This document shows, in pieces, positions 1-8,200 of a DNA stretch of 18,550 nt (within the stretch, counting starts at the first letter, position 1; the number at the start of each line of letters is the position of its first letter). The stretch spans positions 1 to 18,550 of the forward strand of contig JAFVYX010000142.1 in assembly GCA_017500625.1 (NCBI GenBank), given 5' to 3'. A program made the translations under genes and the position numbers. The notes under the pieces were generated by a model. The model saw only the letters and a list, made by a program, of their open reading frames with translations, did not search any database and was not told the DNA's origin. The stretch is from Clostridia bacterium. Lineage in GTDB: Bacteria > Bacillota_A > Clostridia > Oscillospirales > CAG-272.

Positions 1-509
1 AGGACGGTCTTATCCAGCAGGTCGACACGCCTCAGAACCTCTACGATTACCCCGTCAACCTCTTCGTTGCGGGCTTCATCGGCACGCCTCAGATGAACTT
101 CATCACGGCGAAGCTTGAGGAGGAGGGCCAGGACCTTTACGTCACCTTTGCCTCCAACAAGATCAAGGTTCCCGCCGAGAAGGCCAACAACCCTGCTCTC
201 AAGGAGTACATCGGCCAGGAGGTCGTTGTCGGTATCCGTCCCGAGTGTCTGCACGACGATCCCGTGCACGTCAGCTCGATGCCCGACAGCATCATCAACG
301 CGACGGTCGAGGTCACGGAGCTTATGGGCGCCGAGATCTACCTGTACCTCTCCTTTGACGGTCAGGAGGACGCCACCAACGGCAAGAACATCATTGCCCG
401 CGTTTCGGCCCGCTCCACCTCTCGCGCCGGCGACCAGATCCAGATCGCCTTTGAGACGACGAGAATGCATATTTTTGATAAGGACACCGAGCGCTGCATC
501 GTCCACTAA
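1..509 (+). CDS. Sugar ABC transporter ATP-binding subunit, C-terminal part (MalK/MsmK/UgpC family), 5' truncated by window
   Basis: The frame starts at base 3 and ends at TAA 507-509, giving the last 168 residues of a protein that is usually about 370 long. The visible start, DGLIQQVDTPQNLYDYPVN followed by FVAGFIGTPQMNF, is the segment after the ATPase core that is diagnostic of the MalK/MsmK/UgpC group. The rest is the OB/TOBE regulatory domain, with the typical VVVGIRPECL segment. Known family role: it hydrolyses ATP on the cytoplasmic side for CUT1 carbohydrate importers, and one ATPase often serves several importers. Walker A, signature and Walker B lie outside the window. It is followed 24 bases later by a strong terminator, so it is the last or only gene of its transcript. 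The substrate cannot be told. The family call is secure. Confidence 0.93.
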   Translation, partial: DGLIQQVDTPQNLYDYPVNLFVAGFIGTPQMNFITAKLEEEGQDLYVTFASNKIKVPAEKANNPALKEYIGQEVVVGIRPECLHDDPVHVSSMPDSIINATVEVTELMGAEIYLYLSFDGQEDATNGKNIIARVSARSTSRAGDQIQIAFETTRMHIFDKDTERCIVH

Positions 510-533
510 GGTCGATCCATTTTGGCATAAACG

Positions 534-561
534 AAAAAGGAGAGCTTCCGCTCTCCTTTTT
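534..561 (+). terminator. Rho-independent terminator of the ABC ATPase gene
   Basis: A 12-base perfect stem (AAAAAGGAGAGC paired with GCTCTCCTTTTT) with loop TTCC is followed by T-rich sequence. It lies 24 bases after the stop codon. Confidence 0.9.
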
Positions 562-570
562 CTATCGCCG

Positions 571-735
571 TTTTTGCGGATTTGACGTACTCTTGTACGC
601 CTGCACCGCAAAAGCGACGATTTCTGCTCAAAATTGATCTGACCTTAGCCCTTCGTACGCCCGCCTGTCGGAAAACGGCAATTTCTGCTCCAAATCGGCT
701 CGTCCTCAGCATTTGACGTACCCTCGTACGCCTCG
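571..735 (+). repeat. Dispersed intergenic repeat, copy A (tandem, about 2.5 units)
   Basis: This gap holds GACGTAC-TCTT-GTACGC at 584-600, a half-site CTTCGTACGC at 651-660, and GACGTAC-CCTC-GTACGC at 715-731. Between them lie GATTTCTGCTC (619-629) and CAATTTCTGCTCC (679-691). The same elements, in the same order, occur at 14107-14153 and, on the minus strand, around 8952-9018. The orientation is given relative to the upstream ABC gene. No coding frame is conserved between the copies, so it is read as non-coding repeat DNA. I do not recognise a named family. Confidence 0.7.
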
Positions 736-739
736 GCAC

Positions 740-768
740 AAAAAACGCCACCCTGCGGCGGCGTTTTT
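740..768 (-). terminator. Terminator of the XRE regulator gene
   Basis: Bases 741-749 (AAAAACGCC) pair with 760-768 (GGCGTTTTT), with a 10-base loop. On the minus strand the hairpin is followed by a T run. It overlaps the regulator's stop codon at 767-769. Confidence 0.75.
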
Positions 769-1000
769 ACTTTGGAAGAAAAAATATTTCTTCGTACTCT
801 GCGTTTAAGATTTCTTTGATTAAAACGATCTCATCGGGGTACAGGTGTCTTTGCCCTACCTCAATTTTCGCAACGGCGCTTCGCGTGATTTCGCACCCCT
901 CGATCTGTAGCTTTGTCGCCAACAGCTCCTGCGTCATTCCCGCCGCCTCCCGTAGGCGGCGTATGTTTTTTCCGATCTGTTTTTCTACTTTTATATTCAT
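767..1000 (-). CDS. XRE/Cro-CI-type helix-turn-helix transcriptional regulator, 77 aa
   Basis: The whole small protein is one Cro/CI-type DNA-binding domain: residues 8-20 (QIGKNIRRLREAA) form helix 1, 22-31 (MTQELLATKL) the positioning helix, and about 39-50 (TRSAVAKIEVGQ) the recognition helix. The end, EYEEIFFLPK, is typical of single-domain XRE proteins. The ATG at 998-1000 is preceded by GAGGA at good spacing. There is no sensor domain, so the signal, if any, acts elsewhere. It is divergent from the zinc-ribbon membrane protein gene, 111 bases away, and the gap holds two palindromes that are plausible binding sites (inference). The composition is clearly AT-richer than in the flanking large genes. 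The fold assignment is secure; the regulated target is inferred from position. Confidence 0.9.
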   Translation of the reverse strand: MNIKVEKQIGKNIRRLREAAGMTQELLATKLQIEGCEITRSAVAKIEVGQRHLYPDEIVLIKEILNAEYEEIFFLPK

Positions 1001-1011
1001 AATTCCTCATT

Positions 1012-1033
1012 TTTGCACTTATATTGTAACAAA
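1012..1033. promoter_or_regulatory. Candidate operator 2 (regulator-proximal, degenerate palindrome)
   Basis: TTTGCAC at 1012-1018 is followed by a TATAT core, and CAAA closes the site at 1030-1033. Base by base it matches the perfect-type site at 1070-1091 at 17 of 22 positions. It begins 11 bases upstream of the regulator's start codon, and its reverse strand contains TACAAT (1023-1028), a possible -10. It would suit autoregulation. Confidence 0.55.
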
Positions 1034-1037
1034 ACGC

Positions 1038-1066
1038 TTGACTTTATTATAAGCGTATGCTACAAT
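1038..1066 (+). promoter_or_regulatory. Sigma-A promoter of the zinc-ribbon membrane protein gene
   Basis: TTGACT (1038-1043) and TACAAT (1061-1066) are separated by exactly 17 bases. Transcription would begin near 1073, inside the palindrome at 1070-1091. On the opposite strand TATAAT occurs at 1046-1051, so the regulator's promoter may overlap it. Confidence 0.82.
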
Positions 1067-1069
1067 TGT

Positions 1070-1091
1070 TTTGCACCTATATGGGTGCAAA
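1070..1091. promoter_or_regulatory. Candidate operator 1 (22-base palindrome over the transcription start)
   Basis: TTTGCACC (1070-1077) and GGTGCAAA (1084-1091) are perfect inverted halves around a six-base centre in which four of six bases also pair; only one symmetric pair mismatches. It covers the predicted start point of the zinc-ribbon gene, a classical repressor position. A role as an mRNA 5' hairpin is possible but less likely, given the second, related site at 1012-1033. Confidence 0.65.
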
Positions 1092-1111
1092 TACGATTTT
1101 GGAGGAATAAT

Positions 1112-2077
1112 ATGTACTGCAAAAACTGTGGAGAGGAAGTCAACGAAAACGCGGCGATTTGCGTAAAGTGCGGTTTTTCCGTTGGCGTTGGAACAAAGTA
1201 TTGTGCGCATTGTGGCAAAGAACTCGCCGAAGGACAAGCCATTTGCATGAATTGCGGCTTTTATGTCAACAAGGGCGCGGCAAAGGCGACAGAGAAAGAG
1301 CCCACTCAGCAACAGGAAACGGCGGCCGCCATTTGTGACGAATACCGCGGCACCGTAAAGAAAAATCTTTATTTTTCCATAGCTAAGAACGCTTTGACGC
1401 TTGCCCTCGTCCTCGCGCTGCTGTTCTTACCAATCTTCCGTTATGAGCGCGATCCCTCCGATATGTCGATGGATGACCTCTTGAATTTGGACGTTAATGA
1501 CGTTGAAAGTCTTGAGGACCTTGAGGACCTGTTCACCGAGGACGGAAAAATTACACGATCGTTTTCTCTTTACAATGATCTTTCCCTTCTTGTCAACGCA
1601 TTTTCGGACGAGGGTCGCTCCTCGTCGCCGGACGACACCTTCCTGCTTTTCTATGAAGGATTGTTCCCCCTTTTCACAGTTATTATGATGATCATGCTGT
1701 CCGTTATGGTTGGAAAGCAACTGTTCGCCCAAATCCAGGATCTCCAAAACATTGACGAACGGACGCTCCTTATAGCCAGCGAAATGAAAAAAAGCGGCGA
1801 GGTCAAAAAGAAGAAGAGCTTTTTCAAGCAGCAGACCGTTTACGCACTTTTTATGTATATTATTTTTGACGTCATTTTCAGCAAGTTTTTCGACTCTATC
1901 TTCTTGATGGGCGGAATGAAATCCGTCAGACACATGGGCTATATTGCCGGTGTTTCGGGCTGGCTTGTCCTTGTCATTGTTCTTCTTGGCGCTTACGTTT
2001 TCGTGGAAGCCAAGCAAAAACGGGGCGAGGAGCAAATGCTCCTGAGCATTACGCAAAAGGAGTATCAGCAGTCATAA
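1112..2077 (+). CDS. Double zinc-ribbon integral membrane protein, 321 aa, unknown function
   Basis: Two N-terminal zinc ribbons are evident: CxxC pairs at Cys3/Cys6 with Cys17/Cys20, and Cys31/Cys34 with Cys45/Cys48. A Gln/Lys/Thr-rich linker follows, then four hydrophobic segments at about 91-108, 184-202, 241-268 and 276-298. Between the first two lies a long, very acidic region (about 113-147, with LEDLEDL). A Lys-rich stretch, VKKKK (231-235), precedes segment three. ATG 1112 is chosen because GGAGGA stands 5 bases upstream and the zinc ribbon begins at once; the open frame extends upstream to 1013, but that would start before the promoter. Zinc-ribbon plus membrane-helix proteins are common in Clostridia and mostly uncharacterised. 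Control by the divergent XRE protein is likely from the operator layout. No enzymatic motif is visible. Confidence 0.85.
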   Translation: MYCKNCGEEVNENAAICVKCGFSVGVGTKYCAHCGKELAEGQAICMNCGFYVNKGAAKATEKEPTQQQETAAAICDEYRGTVKKNLYFSIAKNALTLALVLALLFLPIFRYERDPSDMSMDDLLNLDVNDVESLEDLEDLFTEDGKITRSFSLYNDLSLLVNAFSDEGRSSSPDDTFLLFYEGLFPLFTVIMMIMLSVMVGKQLFAQIQDLQNIDERTLLIASEMKKSGEVKKKKSFFKQQTVYALFMYIIFDVIFSKFFDSIFLMGGMKSVRHMGYIAGVSGWLVLVIVLLGAYVFVEAKQKRGEEQMLLSITQKEYQQS

Positions 2078-2086
2078 GATTTACGG

Positions 2087-2108
2087 AAAAGGAGCTTTCG
2101 CTCCTTTT
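2087..2108 (+). terminator. Terminator of the zinc-ribbon gene
   Basis: AAAAGGAGC (2087-2095), loop TTTC, and GCTCCTTTT (2100-2108) form a perfect 9-base stem running into TTTTTCTTTTT. It lies 9 bases after the stop codon. Confidence 0.88.
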
Positions 2109-2158
2109 TCTTTTTGCGGCTTCGTACAAGACGCCGTCCGTAAAAGCCGTGTTCCACG

Positions 2159-2190
2159 AAAAAAGGCAGAGCCGTGGCTCTGCCTTTTTT
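2159..2190 (-). terminator. Terminator of the giant lipoprotein gene (symmetrical, could act both ways)
   Basis: AAAAAAGGCAGAG (2159-2171) pairs with CTCTGCCTTTTTT (2178-2190). The stem is flanked by A/T runs on both sides, so it could stop transcripts from either direction. It lies 16 bases past the minus-strand stop at 2206. Confidence 0.88.
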
Positions 2191-2205
2191 GTTTTTGGGG
2201 ATAGA

Positions 2206-5200
2206 TCACTGACGGGTATAATAGGCACCCGACTGGCCGCTGGTGGTGAGGAAGGTGGCCATAGCGGCGGCGTCCGCCACGTCCTCGGGCGTGAGCGTGT
2301 AGGACATATAGGTGGTGGGGTTGTAGCCACGCCACGCGGCGGGAGCGCCGAAGCTGAGGGCAGTGAGCGCCGTGCAGCCCGAGAAGGTGTTTCTGCCGAT
2401 GAAGGTAAGCGAGGCGGGGAGCGTGACCGAGGTCAGTCCCGTGCAGCCCGAGAAGGCGCTGCCCGCGATGCCGAGCGTGCCCTCACGGACGGTGAACTCA
2501 CCCGCAACGTCGGATTTGACCTTGATGAGGTACTGGCCGATGTAGAGGGCGCCATCCGTCCAGTTGGCCTCATTCTTATAATGGGCGGTGCTTGAGAGGT
2601 AGGAGCTGCCCGAGATCATGGTGAGGCCGTCACCCAGCGTGAGCGTTTCCACCATGCTCATACCGTAGAAGGCGTAATCGTTGATCTCGCCGCCGTGGAC
2701 GGTGATCGATTTGAGACCGGCAGGAATGTAGTAGTAAGCGGTCGTTACAGTGTTTCCTCTCTTGTACTGCTGGGCAACCGTCTCGCCCTCCTCGTAGGTG
2801 TTGCTCTGGGTGAAGATGCGGCCAAAGTTTGCCGACTGGCCCGAGGGTCTGGGCGAAAGGCCGACAAAGGGAACCGTGATCTCCTCAAGCTCCGTCATGC
2901 TGCCGAGAGCGCCCGCCTCCAGCGACGTGAGCGTTGAGGGGAGGTAGAGCTTCTTGAGCGAGGTGAGGCCGTGAAGGGCGGATGCACCGATCGAGGTGAC
3001 ACCCTCGGGCACCGTCAGCTCGGTGAAGGCATAGCAATTGTAGAAGGCCTGCTCACCGATGGTTTTGAGCGTTTTGGGAAGCGTGACGTTTCCGAGCTGA
3101 TAGCAGAAGAGGAAGGCCTCGTCGCCGATCGAGGTAACGCCCTCGGGGATCGTGACGCCCTCGATCTTACTGCAGTACATAAAGAGCTGGGCGGGCACGT
3201 CACAGGCGGGAAGATCAAAGTGGCCCTTAAGATTTGAGCAGTTGTAGAAGGCACCGTTGCCGATCGTGAGGAGCGAGTCGGGCAGATTGATCGTCTTAAG
3301 GCCCGAGCAGTAGATGAAGGCGTTCGCTGCGATGTGGAGAAGCCCCTCGGGAAGCGTGATCTTTGTGACCTTCGAGCAGGTGTAGAAGGCGGAATACGTG
3401 ATCACGGTGGTGCCGGGACGGACGGTGATCTCACCCTCCACGGCGGGGTTGACCGACATCAGGCAGGTATCGACGTAGAAGAGCATATTCTCCATATCCC
3501 AGTTGGCGGGGTCCTCGACAATGGGCGTATTGTCAAACGCGGTGCTGCCGATGCCCCTGAGCGAGGCGGGGAGAGAGATTTCCGAAAGCTGCGTGTAGGC
3601 GAAGGCCGTACCGCCGACCGTCTCGAGGGTGGCGGGGAGAGTGATATTTGAAAGCGACGTGCACTTATAGAAGACCGAGTTGCCCATCGTCTTGAGCGAC
3701 GAGCCGAGCGAGACCTCGGAGAGGGCGGTGCAGCCGTAGAAGACCGAGTCGCTGAGCGTTGTCAGCCCGCTTGGCAGGGTGACGGAGGCAAGCGCGGTGC
3801 AGTCCTGGAAGGCGTACATCCCGATGCTCTTGAGCCCTGCGGGGAAATGGACGGCGGTGATGTCGGCCCTGGCGCGGAAGACGTTCGAGGCGATCTCACA
3901 AACGGGCAGGCCGTTAAAGCTCTCCGCGATATAGATCTCGGTGTCGGTGGCGCTGTCCGCCGAGGAGAGGATGTAATAGGTGCCGTCCGAGGAGAGCTTG
4001 TAGGTAAGGCCCGCGCTGGCGTAGCCCGCGCTGCCGGGGGCGGGCGCATAGGCGACCTCACAGGGCATACCGTCCTCCCCGTAGCTCCACCAGGTGCCGT
4101 GGGCGGTGGGCTCACCCTCCACGTAATAGTAGAAGCGGCTGTAGGTGAAGGTGTTGCTGCCCTTCATCTCGATCGCGGCCCAGTCGGCGGCGGTGCCCTC
4201 GTAATAGATATTCGAGTTGAAGTCACCGAAGCCATTGTATTCGACCGTTGCGACCGAGGCGGGGATCACCACCGAGGTGAAGGCGCCACCGGTGAAGGCA
4301 TAGTCGGAGATCTCGGTGCAGACGCTGCCCTTCTCGAAGACGACCGTCTTTTTGAACTTGGCGTTGTAGTTGTTGGCAGTCGTCAGGAAGTACGAGGGGA
4401 TGCGGGTGACGTCCTTGTCGATGACGAAGAGGATCTCCACGTAGCCCGCGTTATTCACGGTGAAGAAGGCCGAGCCCTCAAGGTCCGCGCAGGCCACGGC
4501 GTCAAACTCCACGCGCGTGAGGGCATCGCAGAAGGCGAAGGCCTGCTTACCGATCTTGGTAATGCCCTTGGGAATGACGATGCTCGTCACGTTCTTGTGG
4601 TAGTAGAGCGTGCCAACGGCGATCTCGGTCACGGTCTTACCGCCGATCGTCTCGGGGAACACGACCTCGGTCACGCTGTCGTCAACGTCATAGATGACGA
4701 GCGTGCCGTCTCCCTTCTCGGCCCAGTAATAGCCGTCCTCGGTCACGCCGTGGACGCCCGTGGCACCGAAGAGGTAGGGGTTTTCAAAGGTGAAGGAGGT
4801 GCCGTTATAGAAGTAGGCGCCCGAGCTTGCCCAGTAGGAGGTGAAGCCCGAGGGCTTCTTTTCGGCCGCCGAGAGGATCATCACGGGACGGCGGTAGAAA
4901 TAGTGGTTTGTGCTGTCCGACCAGTCGGTCGAGCCGCGGAAGGCGTAATCCGAGACCGTCTGGACCGTGGCGGGGAGATAGACGGTCATGCCCTTGGCAA
5001 AGGGAGAGGCGAAGGCGTACTTGCCGATCGAGGTGCAGACGCCGCCCTCACGGAAGGTGATCGACTTGATGACCGAAAGCTCGGCCTCGTAGTCCTTACC
5101 CGTGTTGCTGTAATAGAAGAGGGCGCCGGGGATCGATTGCACGCGCGCACCGATGACGATGTCAAAGCCGCCAACGTTCTTACCGCCCGAGGCAAAGGTG

Positions 5201-8200
5201 TTTTCCGAAACGCTCGTGCAGGCCTTGGCGTTGTACTCGACCGTTTCGAGGTTCACACAGCCCGCAAAGGCCCTCGTGCCGATCGAGGTCACGCCCTCAC
5301 CGATGACGATGCGGGTGACGGAGGAAAGGCCGGAGAAGGCCTGGGAGCCGATCTTTTTGAGCGTGTCGGGAAGGACGATCTCCCGAAGCGAGGTACAGCC
5401 GAGGAAGGCGTAGCTCTCAATGGTCGTCAGCCCCTCGCTGAACACCACGGTCTCAAGGCCCGTGCAGCCCGCAAAGGCGTTCGAGGGGATCGTGGTGATG
5501 TTGCCCGTCAGGTAGACCGCCTTGATGTCGGTGTTGCCCTTGAAGACCGAGGCATCGATCGCGGTGATGGGAGTGCCGCCCATGGTGGCCGGCAGGCGGA
5601 TCACGCCACCCACCATACCGATCGCGGCGGGATCGATGCTTGTGATCGTGCCGTTCGAATGGCTGACGCCCTGGGTGAGCGTGGCCTCGGGAATACCGCA
5701 GACCGTGCAGGCGCCGTCCACGTAGGTGTGGCCGCTCTTGCGTGGGATCGTCACGAGGCCGACGTAATCGCAGTTCTTGCAGGCGACCCTCTTCTCGCCC
5801 TTTTCAAGGCAGGTGGCCTCCTTGACGATCGTCTCAACGCCCTCATGCTCGGCCAGGGGGAGCTCCTTGGTCAGGCGGAGCATCTCCTCGCCGCAATGGA
5901 TACAGGAATAGACCTCGTCGTAGCTTCCCTTGACGGTGCAGGAGGACTCGACCTTGTTCTCCACCGTCGGCTCGGTGCTCTGCACGCAGACGCCCGTGGC
6001 GGGGACGGTGACGGTCTTGCGGGCGGCCTCGGTGCCGCAGACCGTGCAGTAGTAGACCTCGTCGTAGTGGCCGTTTTCCTTGCAGGTGGGGGCGACGTTG
6101 TTCTCGACCGTGGCATCGCCCTTCGTGTGATTGCCCGTGGGGCTTACGGTAAAGCTCTCGCGGCTGAAGACGTGATCGTAGCAGGTGGCACAGCGCACGA
6201 CAAGGTCGTAGCTGCCCGCCACGCTACACGTGGGCTCGACCTCGTTCTCCGTAACGGGAGCCGCTTGGGTGTGCGGGAGCTTTTCACCGTGATCAAAGGT
6301 GGTGCTGTGGTAAACGCTGAACTCACCGCAGACGCAGGAGTAATAGTAGCGCGCGGCATGCGTGCAGGTGGCCGCCTCAAAGAGGTATTTCTCGTCCACG
6401 ACCTCCTTGTTGTAGCGGTGGTCGGCAAGACTGCCGCTGGCAAAGGTCGGACTTTCCTCCGTATCGTGCGCGCCACAGGCGCAGGACATATAATAGGTCG
6501 CCTTTTCGGTGCAGGTGGCGTAGGTGGCGAGGTACTTATGGGTGGCTACCTTTTCGGTATACTCGTGGGGGAGGGGCGAGCCACTGGCAAAGGTCGCGCT
6601 GAGGGAGGGGCTGTAAGCGCCACAGACGCAGGACTTGTAGTAGGTCGCCTGCTTCGTGCAGGTGGCTGCCGTGGCGAGGAAGGTGCGCTCGGCAACCTTG
6701 TGGGTGTAGGAGTGCGGCGTGGTGTTGCCGTAAGCAAAGGTCGGGCTCTTCTCGGGATCGTGAGCGCCGCAGCCACAGGACATATAGTAGGTGGCCTTTT
6801 CGGTGCAGGTGGCCGCCGTGGCGAGGTAGGTGTCTCTCACCGTCTTTTGGGTGTAGACGTGATCGCCCGTTGCGGGGATCGCCAGAGTCTCGCGCGAGAG
6901 CTCGTGACCGCAGACCGAGCAGTAAACAACGCTGTCGTAGGAGCCGTCAAGCGCGCAGGTGGGCTCCTTGCGGTTCTCGGCGACGGCGGCGGCAGGGGTA
7001 TGGTTGCCCGTCGCGGGGATCGCCACGGTGTCGCGGCGCAGCTCGCTGTCGCACTCCGAGCAATAGGTGACGTTCTCATAGCTGCCCGCCACGCCGCAGG
7101 TCGGCTCCTTGCGGTTCTCGACGACGGGAGCGGCGCCCTCGTGATCGCCCGTTGCGGGGATCGCCTCGGTCACGCGGCTCATCTCGGTCGAGCAGACCGA
7201 GCAATAGACGCACACGTCGCGGTGGCCGTCCTCACCGCAGGTGGGGGCCGTCACGTTCTCGTGGACGGCCGTGCCCGCCTTGTGCGCAAAGCCCTCGGCC
7301 GCGACCTTGCCGCAGACCGTGCAGAGCGTGTCGGTGGTGCAGTCGCCGTCATCGGCGGCGGGGGTATGGTCGCCCGTGGCGGGAAGCGTCACGGTAACGC
7401 GCGAGAGCTCGTGCGTTTTGCAGGTGGCGCAGTAAACGACGCTGTCGTAGGAGCCGTCATCGCCGCAGGTCGCGGCCACCTCGTTCTCACGGACGGCCTC
7501 ACCCTCCGTGTGGGGAACGGGATCGCCATGCGAGAAGGTCTCCCCCTCGACGTCGCTCGCGCCGCACTCCGAGCAGGAGTGGTAGTAGGCGGCGGGGGCG
7601 GTGCAGGTGGCCGCCGAGGCGAGGTGCGCTTCGGCTACCACCGCCTCGGTATAGGTGTGAGGCAGAAGATCGCCAAAGGCAAAGATCGCGCTCTCCTTCT
7701 CGTCGTGAATGCCACAAACGCAGGACTTGTAATAGGTGGCAAGCGCGGTACAGGTGGCCTCGGTCACCCGATGGTCGGCGGTGGCGGAGCTTACGGTGTA
7801 GGCGTGAGGGGCAAGCTCGCCGTACGCAAAGCTCGGGCCCGCAGCGTCGTGCGCGCCGCAGGCGCAGGACTTGTAATAGGTGGCAAGCTCGGTGCAGGTG
7901 GGCGCCGTTTTTAGGTAGGCGGCGGAGGCGACCTCACGGGTATACTCGTGGGGGAGGAGGTTGCCCGCCGTAAAGGTCCCGCTCTTTTCCTCGTCGTGAA
8001 TGCCGCAACGGCAGGACTTGTAATAGGTGGCAAGCTCGGTGCAGGTCGCGGCGCTCTTGAGGTGGGCGCCCGAGGCGACCTCACGGGTATACTCGTGGGG
8101 GAGAAGCTCACCGTACGAGAACACCATGCTCTCGGTCTTGCTATAGGCACCGCACTGGCAGGAGGTGTAATAGACCGCCTGTGCCGTACAGGTGGCCGCC

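Noticed and set aside
506..751. An 81-residue minus-strand open frame in the gap after the ABC gene
   Set aside because: It is made of repeat copy A and the terminator. The frame joining the shared boxes differs between repeat units (18, 19 and 36 base spacing), there is no ribosome site, and it would read through the ABC terminator.
1013..1111. Longer start for the zinc-ribbon protein at 1013
   Set aside because: This would place the start upstream of the -35 box at 1038-1043; GGAGGA right before ATG 1112 and the immediate zinc ribbon favour 1112.
3847..7914. A 1355-residue open frame on the plus strand, antisense to the giant lipoprotein gene
   Set aside because: It is a by-product of GC-rich codon use and internal repeats in the minus-strand gene. 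The product is low-complexity Gly/Arg/Val/Ala sequence with no ribosome site or domain, while the minus-strand frame has a signal peptide, a ribosome site and recognised repeats.
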